Shown: one piece after another, positions 56,121 to 63,611 of the stretch
Numbering within the stretch: the first letter of the stretch is position 1
Layout: each line of letters starts with the position of its first letter
NCBI RefSeq assembly: GCF_025950235.1
Contig: NZ_JAPDDT010000007.1
Span: forward strand, 186,001 to 250,000
Direction of reading: 5' to 3'
Length of the DNA stretch: 64,000 bases
Source of the DNA: Luteolibacter arcticus
Lineage (GTDB): Bacteria > Verrucomicrobiota > Verrucomicrobiia > Verrucomicrobiales > Akkermansiaceae
Made by a program: the position numbers and the translations under genes
Notes under the pieces: generated by a model
The model's database searches: none
Seen by the model: the letters and a program-made list of their open reading frames with translations, nothing else
Told to the model about the DNA's origin: nothing

Positions 56121-56611
56121 ACTTTAGCCAATCGGCCCCCGCGCCAAATGTAGGGCAGGCATTTAGACCTCGGTGGTGTTGGAGCATTCTCCAGACAAAC
56201 GGCCATCGCCTCGATGCGCGCGCGGAAATATTGCTTGCCTTTCGGGCTCTATTCGTTGTTGGCTTTCCCGTCACTGAAACTCCGTGCGGCGGTGCCGTGC
56301 AAGTTTCTCATTAGGTCCGGTGGTGCCGGCCAGGGCGGGATGCCCTCATTTGAAAAAGGTGACGTCAGAACCAGACGAAAGCGTTTCGAGAATTCAACGG
56401 CGGTGCCTTGGATTGTTCGCACGGAGGCGGCGGTGCCCCTCCTCAGGCGGTGCCTGGAGTGCGAGGTCGGAAGAGTTCGTGAGGAGCTGATTGTTGAACT
56501 TGGGAACTAAAAACACGCGGCGGTGCCGTGTGCTCCCTGACTGCGCCCGGATTCCGGGAACCTGTCCACGACGCGGAAGAACCGTGTCCAACCTTCAATC
56601 AACTTCTTCAG
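56121..56611. other. Repeat-containing leader before the ParB-methylase gene
   Basis: About 490 bp without a convincing gene. Short frames here come from the GC-rich repeats. It holds five to six copies of a cggcggtgcc-type motif (see separate entry) and the promoter of the downstream operon. Confidence 0.4.
56287..56527 (+). repeat. Repeated cggcggtgcc motif (iteron-like)
   Basis: cggcggtgcc occurs exactly at 56287, 56398, 56428 and 56518, with shorter copies ggcggtgcc at 56446 and ggtggtgcc at about 56320. All copies have the same orientation and lie just upstream of a ParB-domain gene. They could be binding sites for that protein, or a GC-rich chance cluster. Confidence 0.4.
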
Positions 56612-57919
56612 ATGAACTCTGTACTTTCCATTGAAACCATTCTCGTCGCGAAGCTCGTGTCCCACGAGCAGAACCCCCGCAAGCACTCCAAAAAGCAGAT
56701 CCGCCAAATCGCGGACAGCATCCAGACCTTCGGCTTCAAGGTGCCTGTGCTGGTGGATGCCAACAATCGCCTGATTTGCGGCCACGGACGAGTAGCCGCC
56801 AGCAAGCTGCTCGGTATCGATTCCGTACCTGCCATTCGGGCCGCTGATCTCGACGACGCAAAGATCCGCGCCTACATGATTGCCGACAACCGGCTTACCG
56901 AGGTTGCCGAGTGGGACGATGCTCTGCTCGCCGAAAACTTCAAGATTCTCTCCGATCTCGATCTGGATTTCGACCTTGAGGTGACCGGCTTCGACTACGG
57001 CGATATCGAGGGCTTGTTGTCGCTAAACGAGGATGATGCCTCCGATGATCCGCCGGTTCCTTCGGTCGAATCACTTCCATCGGTTGCTCGACAGGGAGAT
57101 CTCTGGATGCTGGGCGAGCACCGAATCTTGTGCGGCGACAGTCTTGATCGATCCTCCTACCGTAAGCTCTTCCCGGGCAAGACGAGGGCATCCATTGTCT
57201 TCACGGACCCTCCCTACAACTTGCCGGCGAAGGACATCGGGAAGACCTGCGAGGCAAGTCATGGCGACTTCGCGATGGGAGCCGGCGAAATGACTCCGGC
57301 TGAGTTCCAAGGGTTCCTCGAAACGATCTTCGATCACTTGGGATCGTTTTCGCGGAGCGGATCGATCCACTACATCTGCATGGATTGGCGTCACGCCCCG
57401 GAACTGATCGCCGCGGGGAAGGCATCGTACTCCGAATGGAAGAATCTCTGCGTCTGGACCAAGAGCGCTGGCGGGATGGGAACCTTCTACCGCAGCCAGC
57501 ACGAACTGGTCTTCGTTTTCAAGAGCGGCAGCGGAAAGCATCAGAACCATTTCGAATTGGGGCAGCACGGTCGCCACAGGACCAACGTGTGGACCTACCC
57601 ATCGGTGATGCATCTGAAGGAAGAAGATGGCGACAAGGGAGGGAAGGAAGCCCTTCATCTTCATCCGACCATCAAGCCAGTGGCGATGGTTGAGGATGCC
57701 CTCAAGGATTGCTCGAAACGCGGCGAGATCGTTCTCGATCCGTTTCTCGGCAGCGGAACCACGCTCATCGCCGCTGAGAAAACCGGACGAGTCTGCCACG
57801 GCATCGAGCTTTCCCCCCGCTACGTTGATGTGGTTGTCACCCGCTGGCAGGAATGGACCGGCCAGGACGCGGTTCACTCCGAAACCGGCCTCACCTATCA
57901 GGAAACTAAGCTCCTCTGA
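56612..57919 (+). CDS. ParB-like domain fused to DNA methyltransferase (N6-adenine/N4-cytosine)
   Basis: Residues 1-120 form a ParB N-terminal domain (SHEQNPRKHSKKQIRQIADS and LICGHGRVAASKLLG). The rest is a beta-class amino-methyltransferase with motif IV TDPPYNLPAKD and, near the C-terminus, motif I LDPFLGSGTTLIAAE. Such ParB-methylase fusions are typical of prophages and mobile elements. ATG 56612 is the start; the 28 residues upstream in frame do not look coding. DUF5681 and terminase-like genes follow directly, so it probably works with a packaging-type ATPase or protects the element's DNA. Confidence 0.85.
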   Translation: MNSVLSIETILVAKLVSHEQNPRKHSKKQIRQIADSIQTFGFKVPVLVDANNRLICGHGRVAASKLLGIDSVPAIRAADLDDAKIRAYMIADNRLTEVAEWDDALLAENFKILSDLDLDFDLEVTGFDYGDIEGLLSLNEDDASDDPPVPSVESLPSVARQGDLWMLGEHRILCGDSLDRSSYRKLFPGKTRASIVFTDPPYNLPAKDIGKTCEASHGDFAMGAGEMTPAEFQGFLETIFDHLGSFSRSGSIHYICMDWRHAPELIAAGKASYSEWKNLCVWTKSAGGMGTFYRSQHELVFVFKSGSGKHQNHFELGQHGRHRTNVWTYPSVMHLKEEDGDKGGKEALHLHPTIKPVAMVEDALKDCSKRGEIVLDPFLGSGTTLIAAEKTGRVCHGIELSPRYVDVVVTRWQEWTGQDAVHSETGLTYQETKLL

Positions 57920-57923
57920 ATTC

Positions 57924-58304
57924 ATGAGCACCACATTTTCAGACGAAGAAGACGACTATGAGGTAGGCTACGGCAAACCTCCCAAGCACACCCAGTTTCC
58001 GAAGGGAAAATCCGGCAATCCCCTCGGAAGGCCGAAGAAGCAAAAGAAGAACTCCGAACTGCTTAACGAGCTATTGGACGTGAAGATCCAAGTGAATGGA
58101 AAGACCATCACCAAGCGAGAAGCGCTTTTCCTCTCGATCGTGAACGACGCAATCAAAGGGAAAGCAAGCGCCCGGAACACACTGCTCTCCCTAGTCAATG
58201 AAGAGGACGTAGAATTGGAAGAGTTCAGTGAAACCTTTGACGACAAAATCGCCTTTTTCGAGGTCCAGCGTCAGATGGCGAAGCGAGGAAAGGAGGAGGA
58301 ATGA
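57924..58304 (+). CDS. DUF5681-domain protein (terminase small-subunit-like)
   Basis: The 126-aa product contains KGKSGNPLGRPKKQKK, the hallmark of DUF5681, which accompanies phage-type terminase genes in many elements and may play the small-subunit or DNA-binding role. It starts 4 bp after the methyltransferase stop and overlaps the terminase-like gene by 4 nt (ATGA), with a strong aaggaggagga before that start. Cytoplasmic; its exact function is unknown. Confidence 0.8.
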   Translation: MSTTFSDEEDDYEVGYGKPPKHTQFPKGKSGNPLGRPKKQKKNSELLNELLDVKIQVNGKTITKREALFLSIVNDAIKGKASARNTLLSLVNEEDVELEEFSETFDDKIAFFEVQRQMAKRGKEEE

Positions 58305-59296
58305 CGAACGCCCAATTCATCTACCGGATGCGCTTCAGGAGCTTTGTCGATTTCGCCTTCAGAGAACTCCATCCCGACGAGTCCTTCGTTAGGAACTGGC
58401 ACATCGACCTGATCTCCGAGATGCTCAATCTGATGTATCAGGAGAGCAGCAGCGGCTTGAACCGGATGATTTTCAATCTGCCCCCAGGCTATTTGAAAAC
58501 TCACCTGTGCTCGGTTTCGTTCCCCGCATGGATCCTTGGCCGCGATCCGAGAAAGTCGGTGCTAATCCTGTCGGAGGATCCTGAGCCTGCCTTCGAGATT
58601 CAGGAGCGGTGTGCCGAGCTGATGGGCACCAGCCGCTACCGCTCGGTCTTCCCCAGGGCCCGCATCAAGAAAATCTCGCGGATGTTGGAACTGGAATATG
58701 GCGGCGGCATCTGCCACGCGGGAATCGGCTACTCATCCCGGCACACGAAGAGCGATGTCGTTATCATCGACAACCCACAGAGCTTGCACAGCCTGGATCG
58801 GATCAAGCCGGAGCATTTTGCCGAAATTGGCAGGCTGTTGAAGAAGCCCAAGGAAGGAATAATCGTGATGGCCACCCGCCGCATCGCGGAAAACGACCTG
58901 AGCTCGTTTCTCCACCAAAAGCTGGGTGGCTGGGGTAGGCTCTCAATTCCAGTCGTCGCGTTTGAAGACAAAGTGTGGAAAATGCCGCCCGATCTCAGCC
59001 ATGTGCAGAAGAAGGGAGCCCTTCTCGACAGCTCATTGGAAAGATGGGAGGACATTGAGGGGCATCTGGCGGCGATGGGCGGGGAAGCGTTTTGCTATCA
59101 GTACCTCCAAGGCGAGTATTCTCCGCCGAAGAGCGGGGAAATCGAATTGCCGGAGCGCAACGGAATGAGATGCAAGGCCGTCGGCAATTTCGATCCGACT
59201 TGGGTCACTTCAACCCATCTGGCAAACCTCCGGGCATTGGAGGCTGACCGCATTGATGTTGCTTCCGATCCTACCCACGAGCAGGCGACGGAGTAG
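58301..59296 (+). CDS. Terminase large-subunit-like ATPase, short (no nuclease domain)
   Basis: Residues 1-250 are a terminase ATPase domain: Walker A-like LPPGYLKT (60-67) and Walker B VVIIDNP (Asp157, with Asn158 where DD/DE is usual), plus a later VMATRR motor segment. Full TerL proteins have 450-550 residues with an RNase H-like nuclease; here the protein ends at 331 aa soon after YQYLQGEYSPPKSG, where the nuclease would begin. The substitutions and truncation suggest a remodelled or degraded motor. It is preceded by DUF5681 with 4-nt overlap; the 3' end overlaps the opposite-strand gene by 26 nt. Confidence 0.75.
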   Translation: MTNAQFIYRMRFRSFVDFAFRELHPDESFVRNWHIDLISEMLNLMYQESSSGLNRMIFNLPPGYLKTHLCSVSFPAWILGRDPRKSVLILSEDPEPAFEIQERCAELMGTSRYRSVFPRARIKKISRMLELEYGGGICHAGIGYSSRHTKSDVVIIDNPQSLHSLDRIKPEHFAEIGRLLKKPKEGIIVMATRRIAENDLSSFLHQKLGGWGRLSIPVVAFEDKVWKMPPDLSHVQKKGALLDSSLERWEDIEGHLAAMGGEAFCYQYLQGEYSPPKSGEIELPERNGMRCKAVGNFDPTWVTSTHLANLRALEADRIDVASDPTHEQATE

Positions 59297-59723
59297 CCGT
59301 GAGGAAGTCAGCGATGGATGTCCAATTGCCGCGGTAACTTTCCTTCTCCGTCAAATCCTTCAGGTTCACCTTGCCCCATCTCGGGTCGCGGGGAAGCGCG
59401 AGCACCGTTCCTGCCGGAATCACATAGAAGTCCGGCGGAAGGATCGCCTTTTTCCCGTCCTTCGAGCCCCGGTTGAGGAATGCGGCGACGACAAAATCGC
59501 AGTTGAAGTTCTTGATCGGGAAACCGGTCGCACCGGTCCGCCAGCGACTCTTGACCTGAATCCTCACAGAAGTGTTGAACTCCGGGTTGGTCGCCACCAG
59601 ATCGTAGCCGGGCATGTTGGTGTATGTCTTGTACGTCGGGATTTTCCGGAGGAGAAGTTCGCCGAGAACGAGAAATTCGGCTCCTTCGCTTTCCAAGCGC
59701 GTATCGAGTTTTTCCGAAGCCAT
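59271..59723 (-). CDS. Small QxK nuclease-like protein, 150 aa
   Basis: This protein contains PGYDLVATNPEFNTSVRIQVKSRW, shortened here to its key residues: Asp in GYDLV and Q-x-K in RIQVKS, the PD-(D/E)XK/QxK pattern. It begins MASEKLDTRLESEGAEFLV, a start I associate with small proteins next to serine recombinases in integrative elements. It could be a restriction-like or Holliday-junction-type nuclease. It runs convergent to the TerL-like gene with a 26-nt overlap. Confidence 0.65.
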   Translation of the reverse strand: MASEKLDTRLESEGAEFLVLGELLLRKIPTYKTYTNMPGYDLVATNPEFNTSVRIQVKSRWRTGATGFPIKNFNCDFVVAAFLNRGSKDGKKAILPPDFYVIPAGTVLALPRDPRWGKVNLKDLTEKESYRGNWTSIADFLTATPSPARG

Positions 59724-59852
59724 GGGGATGGGTGCTTCGGCATGCCGTTTGGCAGGCCGGGATGAGCGTAGCTTGGACTGGTGGTCCTAATCAACGGTTT
59801 TGTAAGCGCAGTATAACAAACGGAAGGCTGGGATCGCATAGTCATCCGGCCC

Positions 59853-60143
59853 GTGGGAGCGCGCCCTGTCAGAAATGTTGCCGGGCCAGTCATCCGTTCG
59901 CTCCGGAACGAGTTGGGCTGGAGCCAAGAGCAGGCGACAGCCCGCTGTAACGTGGTGGGATTCGATATTTCCAGGGCCTCTTATGCGCAGATCGAGAGCC
60001 AGATCCGGAGCGTCACCGACCACGAGCTGGCGCTACTGGCAAAGGCATTCCGGGTAGGGCCGGAACGACTGTTGCCTGAGACTCTGCCTCCGTGGACCGG
60101 CAAGGGTAAAAAGGACACTTGGAAGAGCCGGAAGCGCGATTGA
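59853..60143 (+). CDS. XRE-family HTH regulator, 96 aa
   Basis: A helix-turn-helix of the Cro/C1 type is visible in RSLRNELGWSQEQATARCNV through ASYAQIESQIRSVTDHELAL. The start is GTG 59853. Such small XRE proteins usually regulate the integrase or adjacent genes of an element; this one lies upstream of the DUF2924-recombinase pair and downstream of the opposite-strand nuclease-like gene. Confidence 0.75.
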   Translation: MGARPVRNVAGPVIRSLRNELGWSQEQATARCNVVGFDISRASYAQIESQIRSVTDHELALLAKAFRVGPERLLPETLPPWTGKGKKDTWKSRKRD

Positions 60144-60251
60144 TCGCCGATCGGAGTGACATTCCTGGCTGAAGTGTTGGCTGCGACTACTTCTCGAACA
60201 TTCTCTGTATGACTTGATCTCTCTGGCGGGTGGAGCGTGTGTCGCCGCGAC

Positions 60252-60701
60252 ATGCAATCCATTGAGGATCTGGAGAAAATGACCAAGGACGAGCTGCTTG
60301 ACCGGTGGCGAAAACTCCCCGGCAAGCAGCCGCCTCCCGGGCGCGTCGACCGCTTGCTGCGCGAACTTGCCTACCGTTTGCAGGAGGATGAATTCGGACG
60401 CCTCGACAAGAACACGACCGTCTCACTGCGCCGCCACATGGCTGAGTTCGGGAAATCTCTGCGCTCCCAGCGACCCGCACAGGCCGAGATCAAAACCCCG
60501 ACGAAAGTGGTTCTGGAAGCGGGGTCGGTGCTCACTCGCGAATGGGACGGCAAGCGCATCACCGTCCAAATCGCCAGTCCCCGCCAGTTCGTCTGGGAGG
60601 GCCAGACCTTCAAATCCCTGAGTGCGCTCGCCCGCAAGATCACCGGCCAGCATTTGTCAGGACCATTGTTTTTCGGACTGAAGGAGGAATGCCATGGCTG
60701 A
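60252..60701 (+). CDS. DUF2924-domain protein
   Basis: The 149-aa product has a helical N-terminus (MQSIEDLEKMTKDELLDRWR) and the DUF2924 C-terminal block: REWDGKRITVQIA, FVWEGQTFKSLSALARKITG and GPLFFGLKEE. DUF2924 genes regularly precede and overlap a serine recombinase, and this one overlaps recombinase 2 by 8 nt, suggesting a recombination directionality or accessory factor. ATG 60252 is used; GTG 60237 is the alternative. Confidence 0.8.
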   Translation: MQSIEDLEKMTKDELLDRWRKLPGKQPPPGRVDRLLRELAYRLQEDEFGRLDKNTTVSLRRHMAEFGKSLRSQRPAQAEIKTPTKVVLEAGSVLTREWDGKRITVQIASPRQFVWEGQTFKSLSALARKITGQHLSGPLFFGLKEECHG

Positions 60702-62487
60702 GAAGGTCAAACGCTGCGCGATTTACACGCGGAAGAGCACCGAGGAGGGACTTGAACAGGAATACAATTCTCTCGATGCCCAACGGGATGCTGCCACCGC
60801 CTTCATTCGCTCTCAGAAGCACGAAGGCTGGAAAGCCATCAAGGAAACCTACGACGACGGGGGCATCTCGGGAGGACACATGGAACGCCCCGGACTCCAG
60901 AGGCTCCTTTCGGACATTCGCGGAGGGAAAATCGATGTCGTCGTGGTCTACAAGGTCGATCGCCTTTCACGGTCCTTGGCCGACTTCGCCCAGCTGATGA
61001 AGCACTTTGACACCCACGATGTGTCCTTCGTGTCGGTCACCCAACAGTTCAATACCTCCAGCAGCATGGGCCGGCTCACTCTCAACGTCCTGCTTTCCTT
61101 TGCCCAGTTCGAACGCGAGGTCACCGGTGAGCGCATCCGCGACAAGATCGCCCTCTCCAAGCAGAAGGGCATGTGGATGGGAGGAACCCCGCCACTCGGA
61201 TACGACGTCTGCGATCGAAAGCTCCTCGTCAATCCGACGGAAGCCGAAACCGTTAGAGCCTGCTTCCAGACCTACCTCGAAAAATCAGGTCTCATCGGTT
61301 CGGTCCTGGAACTCAACCGGCTGGGGCAGACGACGAAGGCATTCATCAGCCGGAAAGGGCGAATCCAGCAGGCACGGCCGTGGGTGGCAAAGGAACTCCA
61401 TCGGTTGCTCACCAATCCTATCTACCGCGGGCTGATCCGCCATAAGGGCAACGATTACCCAGGCGAGCACGACGCAATCATCGCCTCTGATGTTTGGAAC
61501 TCGGTTCAATCCAAGCTCCGCCATCAGCAGCCGGACTTCCGCAAGAGTTCCGGGCACCTCAACGAAACTGCCATCGCCAAGACCCGCCTGATCCACCCGC
61601 TCAAAGGCTTCCTCTTTGGCATCGATGGGCAGGCGCTTACTCCGACCTATACCAACAAGAGCGAGAAAGCCGCCAACGGCACGAAAACGCGAAAGCGCTA
61701 TCGCTACTACGTTTCGCAGCAGGCCATCCGCCAAGGCTACGGAGCCGCGTCACTCAAAACCATCAGCGCCTCGTTGCTTGAGGACGCCGTGCGCCGGATG
61801 CTGATCCATTCATTGCCCGATCTCGCCGGATTCACTTCGTCAGAAGAGCTGTCGACGGACGAGATGAGTCACCGCCTCGGCATGCATGCCAGACACCTCG
61901 CCCGGCTCGACACTCCGGCTGACTTCTCAACGTGGCTGACGGTTGCGAGCCCAAGGATCGTCGTCGGGCCCGACATGGTCGCGATTCAGATTCCTCAGGA
62001 CCGACTGACAATGCTGGCTGGATCCCCACCGAATGACCTCGCGGACGATGAATCCCCGCCGCTCGGAATTCCGGCCCAAATCGACTGTGAGAACGAGCGG
62101 GTGATTTTGACGGCAACGATCTCCTTCAAGCCGCGGCGCGGCCGGTCGGAGATCATCGACGGACGAACCGGTGAGGAGATCGGCGTGCGGCGCACCGCGC
62201 CAAATCCAGTGCTGATCCAAACTATCGCTCAGGCGGAATTCTGGAGGTCTGAACTCGCCCAGCATCCGGAGAAGTCCCTTCAGGAAGTCACCGAAAGGTA
62301 CGGCGTGAAGCCCACCTACGTCCGTCGGCTTCTCAATGCCGCCTATCTGGCTCCGGCAATCAAGAAGGCGATTTTCCAAGGAACCCAACCCGCCCGGCTT
62401 CAGGTGCAGGACCTGTTGGCCCAGCGGTCGCCCGACTGGCCGACGCAAATGTGCGACCTCGGGTTCGAAGGTTCGGCAGCTGCCTGA
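60694..62487 (+). CDS. Large serine recombinase (cassette 2, tRNA-proximal), 597 aa
   Basis: The resolvase domain contains YTRKSTEEG (catalytic Ser15), SLDAQRDAA, VYKVDRLSRSLADFAQL, and FDTHDVSFVSVTQQFNTSS; the recombinase domain has PPLGYDV and LLTNPIYRGLIRH; a zinc/coiled C-terminus follows. A strong aaggagg at 60681-60687 serves ATG 60694. It overlaps DUF2924 by 8 nt. Its gene ends 205 bp before the 3' end of tRNA-Ser, so it is the likely integrase of the right part of the island. Confidence 0.9.
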   Translation: MAEKVKRCAIYTRKSTEEGLEQEYNSLDAQRDAATAFIRSQKHEGWKAIKETYDDGGISGGHMERPGLQRLLSDIRGGKIDVVVVYKVDRLSRSLADFAQLMKHFDTHDVSFVSVTQQFNTSSSMGRLTLNVLLSFAQFEREVTGERIRDKIALSKQKGMWMGGTPPLGYDVCDRKLLVNPTEAETVRACFQTYLEKSGLIGSVLELNRLGQTTKAFISRKGRIQQARPWVAKELHRLLTNPIYRGLIRHKGNDYPGEHDAIIASDVWNSVQSKLRHQQPDFRKSSGHLNETAIAKTRLIHPLKGFLFGIDGQALTPTYTNKSEKAANGTKTRKRYRYYVSQQAIRQGYGAASLKTISASLLEDAVRRMLIHSLPDLAGFTSSEELSTDEMSHRLGMHARHLARLDTPADFSTWLTVASPRIVVGPDMVAIQIPQDRLTMLAGSPPNDLADDESPPLGIPAQIDCENERVILTATISFKPRRGRSEIIDGRTGEEIGVRRTAPNPVLIQTIAQAEFWRSELAQHPEKSLQEVTERYGVKPTYVRRLLNAAYLAPAIKKAIFQGTQPARLQVQDLLAQRSPDWPTQMCDLGFEGSAAA

Positions 62488-62664
62488 CCGATCCAAACTT
62501 CGAAAACCCTCTCGGGGTTCCCGAAATCCGGAAAATGGACCACCACCTGGATCAGTTTGAGAGATCGCGTCGGGAAATCAGGAGTGGCGGACGAAGATCC
62601 GGAGGCTTCTCAATCAGAGAGAAGCGGAAACCCGCGGCCCCAAGGGGATGTAACCCATTAAGAG

Positions 62665-62680
62665 TGAACCTTCCGGTTCA
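62665..62680 (-). terminator. Terminator of tRNA-Ser
   Basis: tgaacc/ggttca forms a 6-bp stem with a ttcc loop, followed on the minus strand by ctcttaa, 13 bp after the tRNA 3' end. Confidence 0.5.
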
Positions 62681-62690
62681 TCTCTCAGAA

Positions 62691-62705
62691 AATGGCGGAG
62701 AGAGT
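62691..62705 (+). repeat. tRNA-end copy of the 15-bp repeat (possible att core)
   Basis: aatggcggagagagt spans the CCA end of tRNA-Ser and matches 36164-36178 exactly. Serine recombinases need only a 2-bp core, so the match does not prove an att site. Confidence 0.25.
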
Positions 62706-62785
62706 GGGATTCGAACCCACGGTAGGTTTTAAGCCTACGTTCGATTTCGAGTCGAGTGCCTTAAACCGAGCTCAGCCATCTCTCC
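62693..62785 (-). tRNA. tRNA-Ser(CGA)
   Basis: The 93-nt minus-strand sequence folds as a class II tRNA: acceptor ggagaga/tctctcc, discriminator G, encoded CCA, anticodon loop CTCGAAA with anticodon CGA (62747-62749), a long variable arm (gtagg/cctac), and T arm gtggg-ttcgaat-cccac. The outermost anticodon-stem pair is a C-A mismatch. It is the presumed integration site of the island. Confidence 0.93.
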
Positions 62786-62870
62786 TTTTGCGGCTGGGGG
62801 CGGGAAATTAGCAACGAGCCCCGGGTTGTAAAGCTCCGGGTTCGATCAATTCCATTCGATTTGCAGGGGC

Positions 62871-63476
62871 TCACTCGGCCTCCTCGTGCTCCACGGCGGC
62901 GGCGAAGGCGGTGCCGGACGGATCGGTGCCGGGTTGCGGAGTAGCCTTTCCGGGGATCACGTGGATCACATCCAGCGGGGCTGCGGCGCGGCTGCGGCGG
63001 ACGGCTTCGCGGGAAATGAAATCGACCAGGGTGCCGGACAGGAGGATGGCGGAGGCGGCGAGGCCCATGCCGATGACCCACCAGCGTTCGCCGGTTCGGC
63101 CGCGGCCGAAGTTCGATTCGCAATCGAGCGTTGGGCCCACTTTCGGCGGCGCCGCGCGGCGAATCGTTGGCGGCAGGATATCGAATGCCGGATGAATGGT
63201 CGGCGGCTCGACGGCGAGATCCGGCACGCGGAGCTCGACCTGGCGGCCGGAGGCGAAAGGTGAGCAGGCCGGGTGCGGCACGTCGGCGCGGCCGGCGAAG
63301 GAATCGAAGTCCTCCGCGGCCAATCCTTCCACCGGCAGGTCACCGGCGGTGCCGAGCAGGACTTTCCGCACATCCACGGCGGTGACGAAGTCCTCGATGT
63401 CGATCCGGGGCGCACCCGCCGGATCATCGCCGCGTGGCAGCACGGGCAGAGGGGATAGGGTGTCGGGGAGAATCAT
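62871..63476 (-). CDS. Single-pass membrane protein, 201 aa, unknown function
   Basis: The product begins MILPDTLSPLPVLPRG and is Pro-rich for about 125 residues, then has one membrane span at about 132-154 (WWVIGMGLAASAILLSGTLV) and a short C-terminal tail. I do not recognise the family; topology suggests a mainly cytoplasmic N-terminus. ATG 63476 is chosen; the frame is open to 63530. Confidence 0.65.
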   Translation of the reverse strand: MILPDTLSPLPVLPRGDDPAGAPRIDIEDFVTAVDVRKVLLGTAGDLPVEGLAAEDFDSFAGRADVPHPACSPFASGRQVELRVPDLAVEPPTIHPAFDILPPTIRRAAPPKVGPTLDCESNFGRGRTGERWWVIGMGLAASAILLSGTLVDFISREAVRRSRAAAPLDVIHVIPGKATPQPGTDPSGTAFAAAVEHEEAE

Positions 63477-63611
63477 GGGTGGGACAAATAATTGGGAGAG
63501 GGTGTAACTCCTTGGCTTGAAGTGGGTCAATGATCATTTTTTCTTAAATATTTTGCCGAAATTTCAAAAAATTGGCTGACGAAAATCGGGTGCCAGTGCT
63601 CAAATCCGGGC

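Noticed and set aside
56214..56510. 98-aa ORF before the ParB-methylase
   Set aside because: It is generated by the cggcggtgcc repeats and lacks a start context or conserved features.
61900..62496. Minus-strand ORFs within recombinase 2
   Set aside because: They are shadows of the conserved serine recombinase frame.
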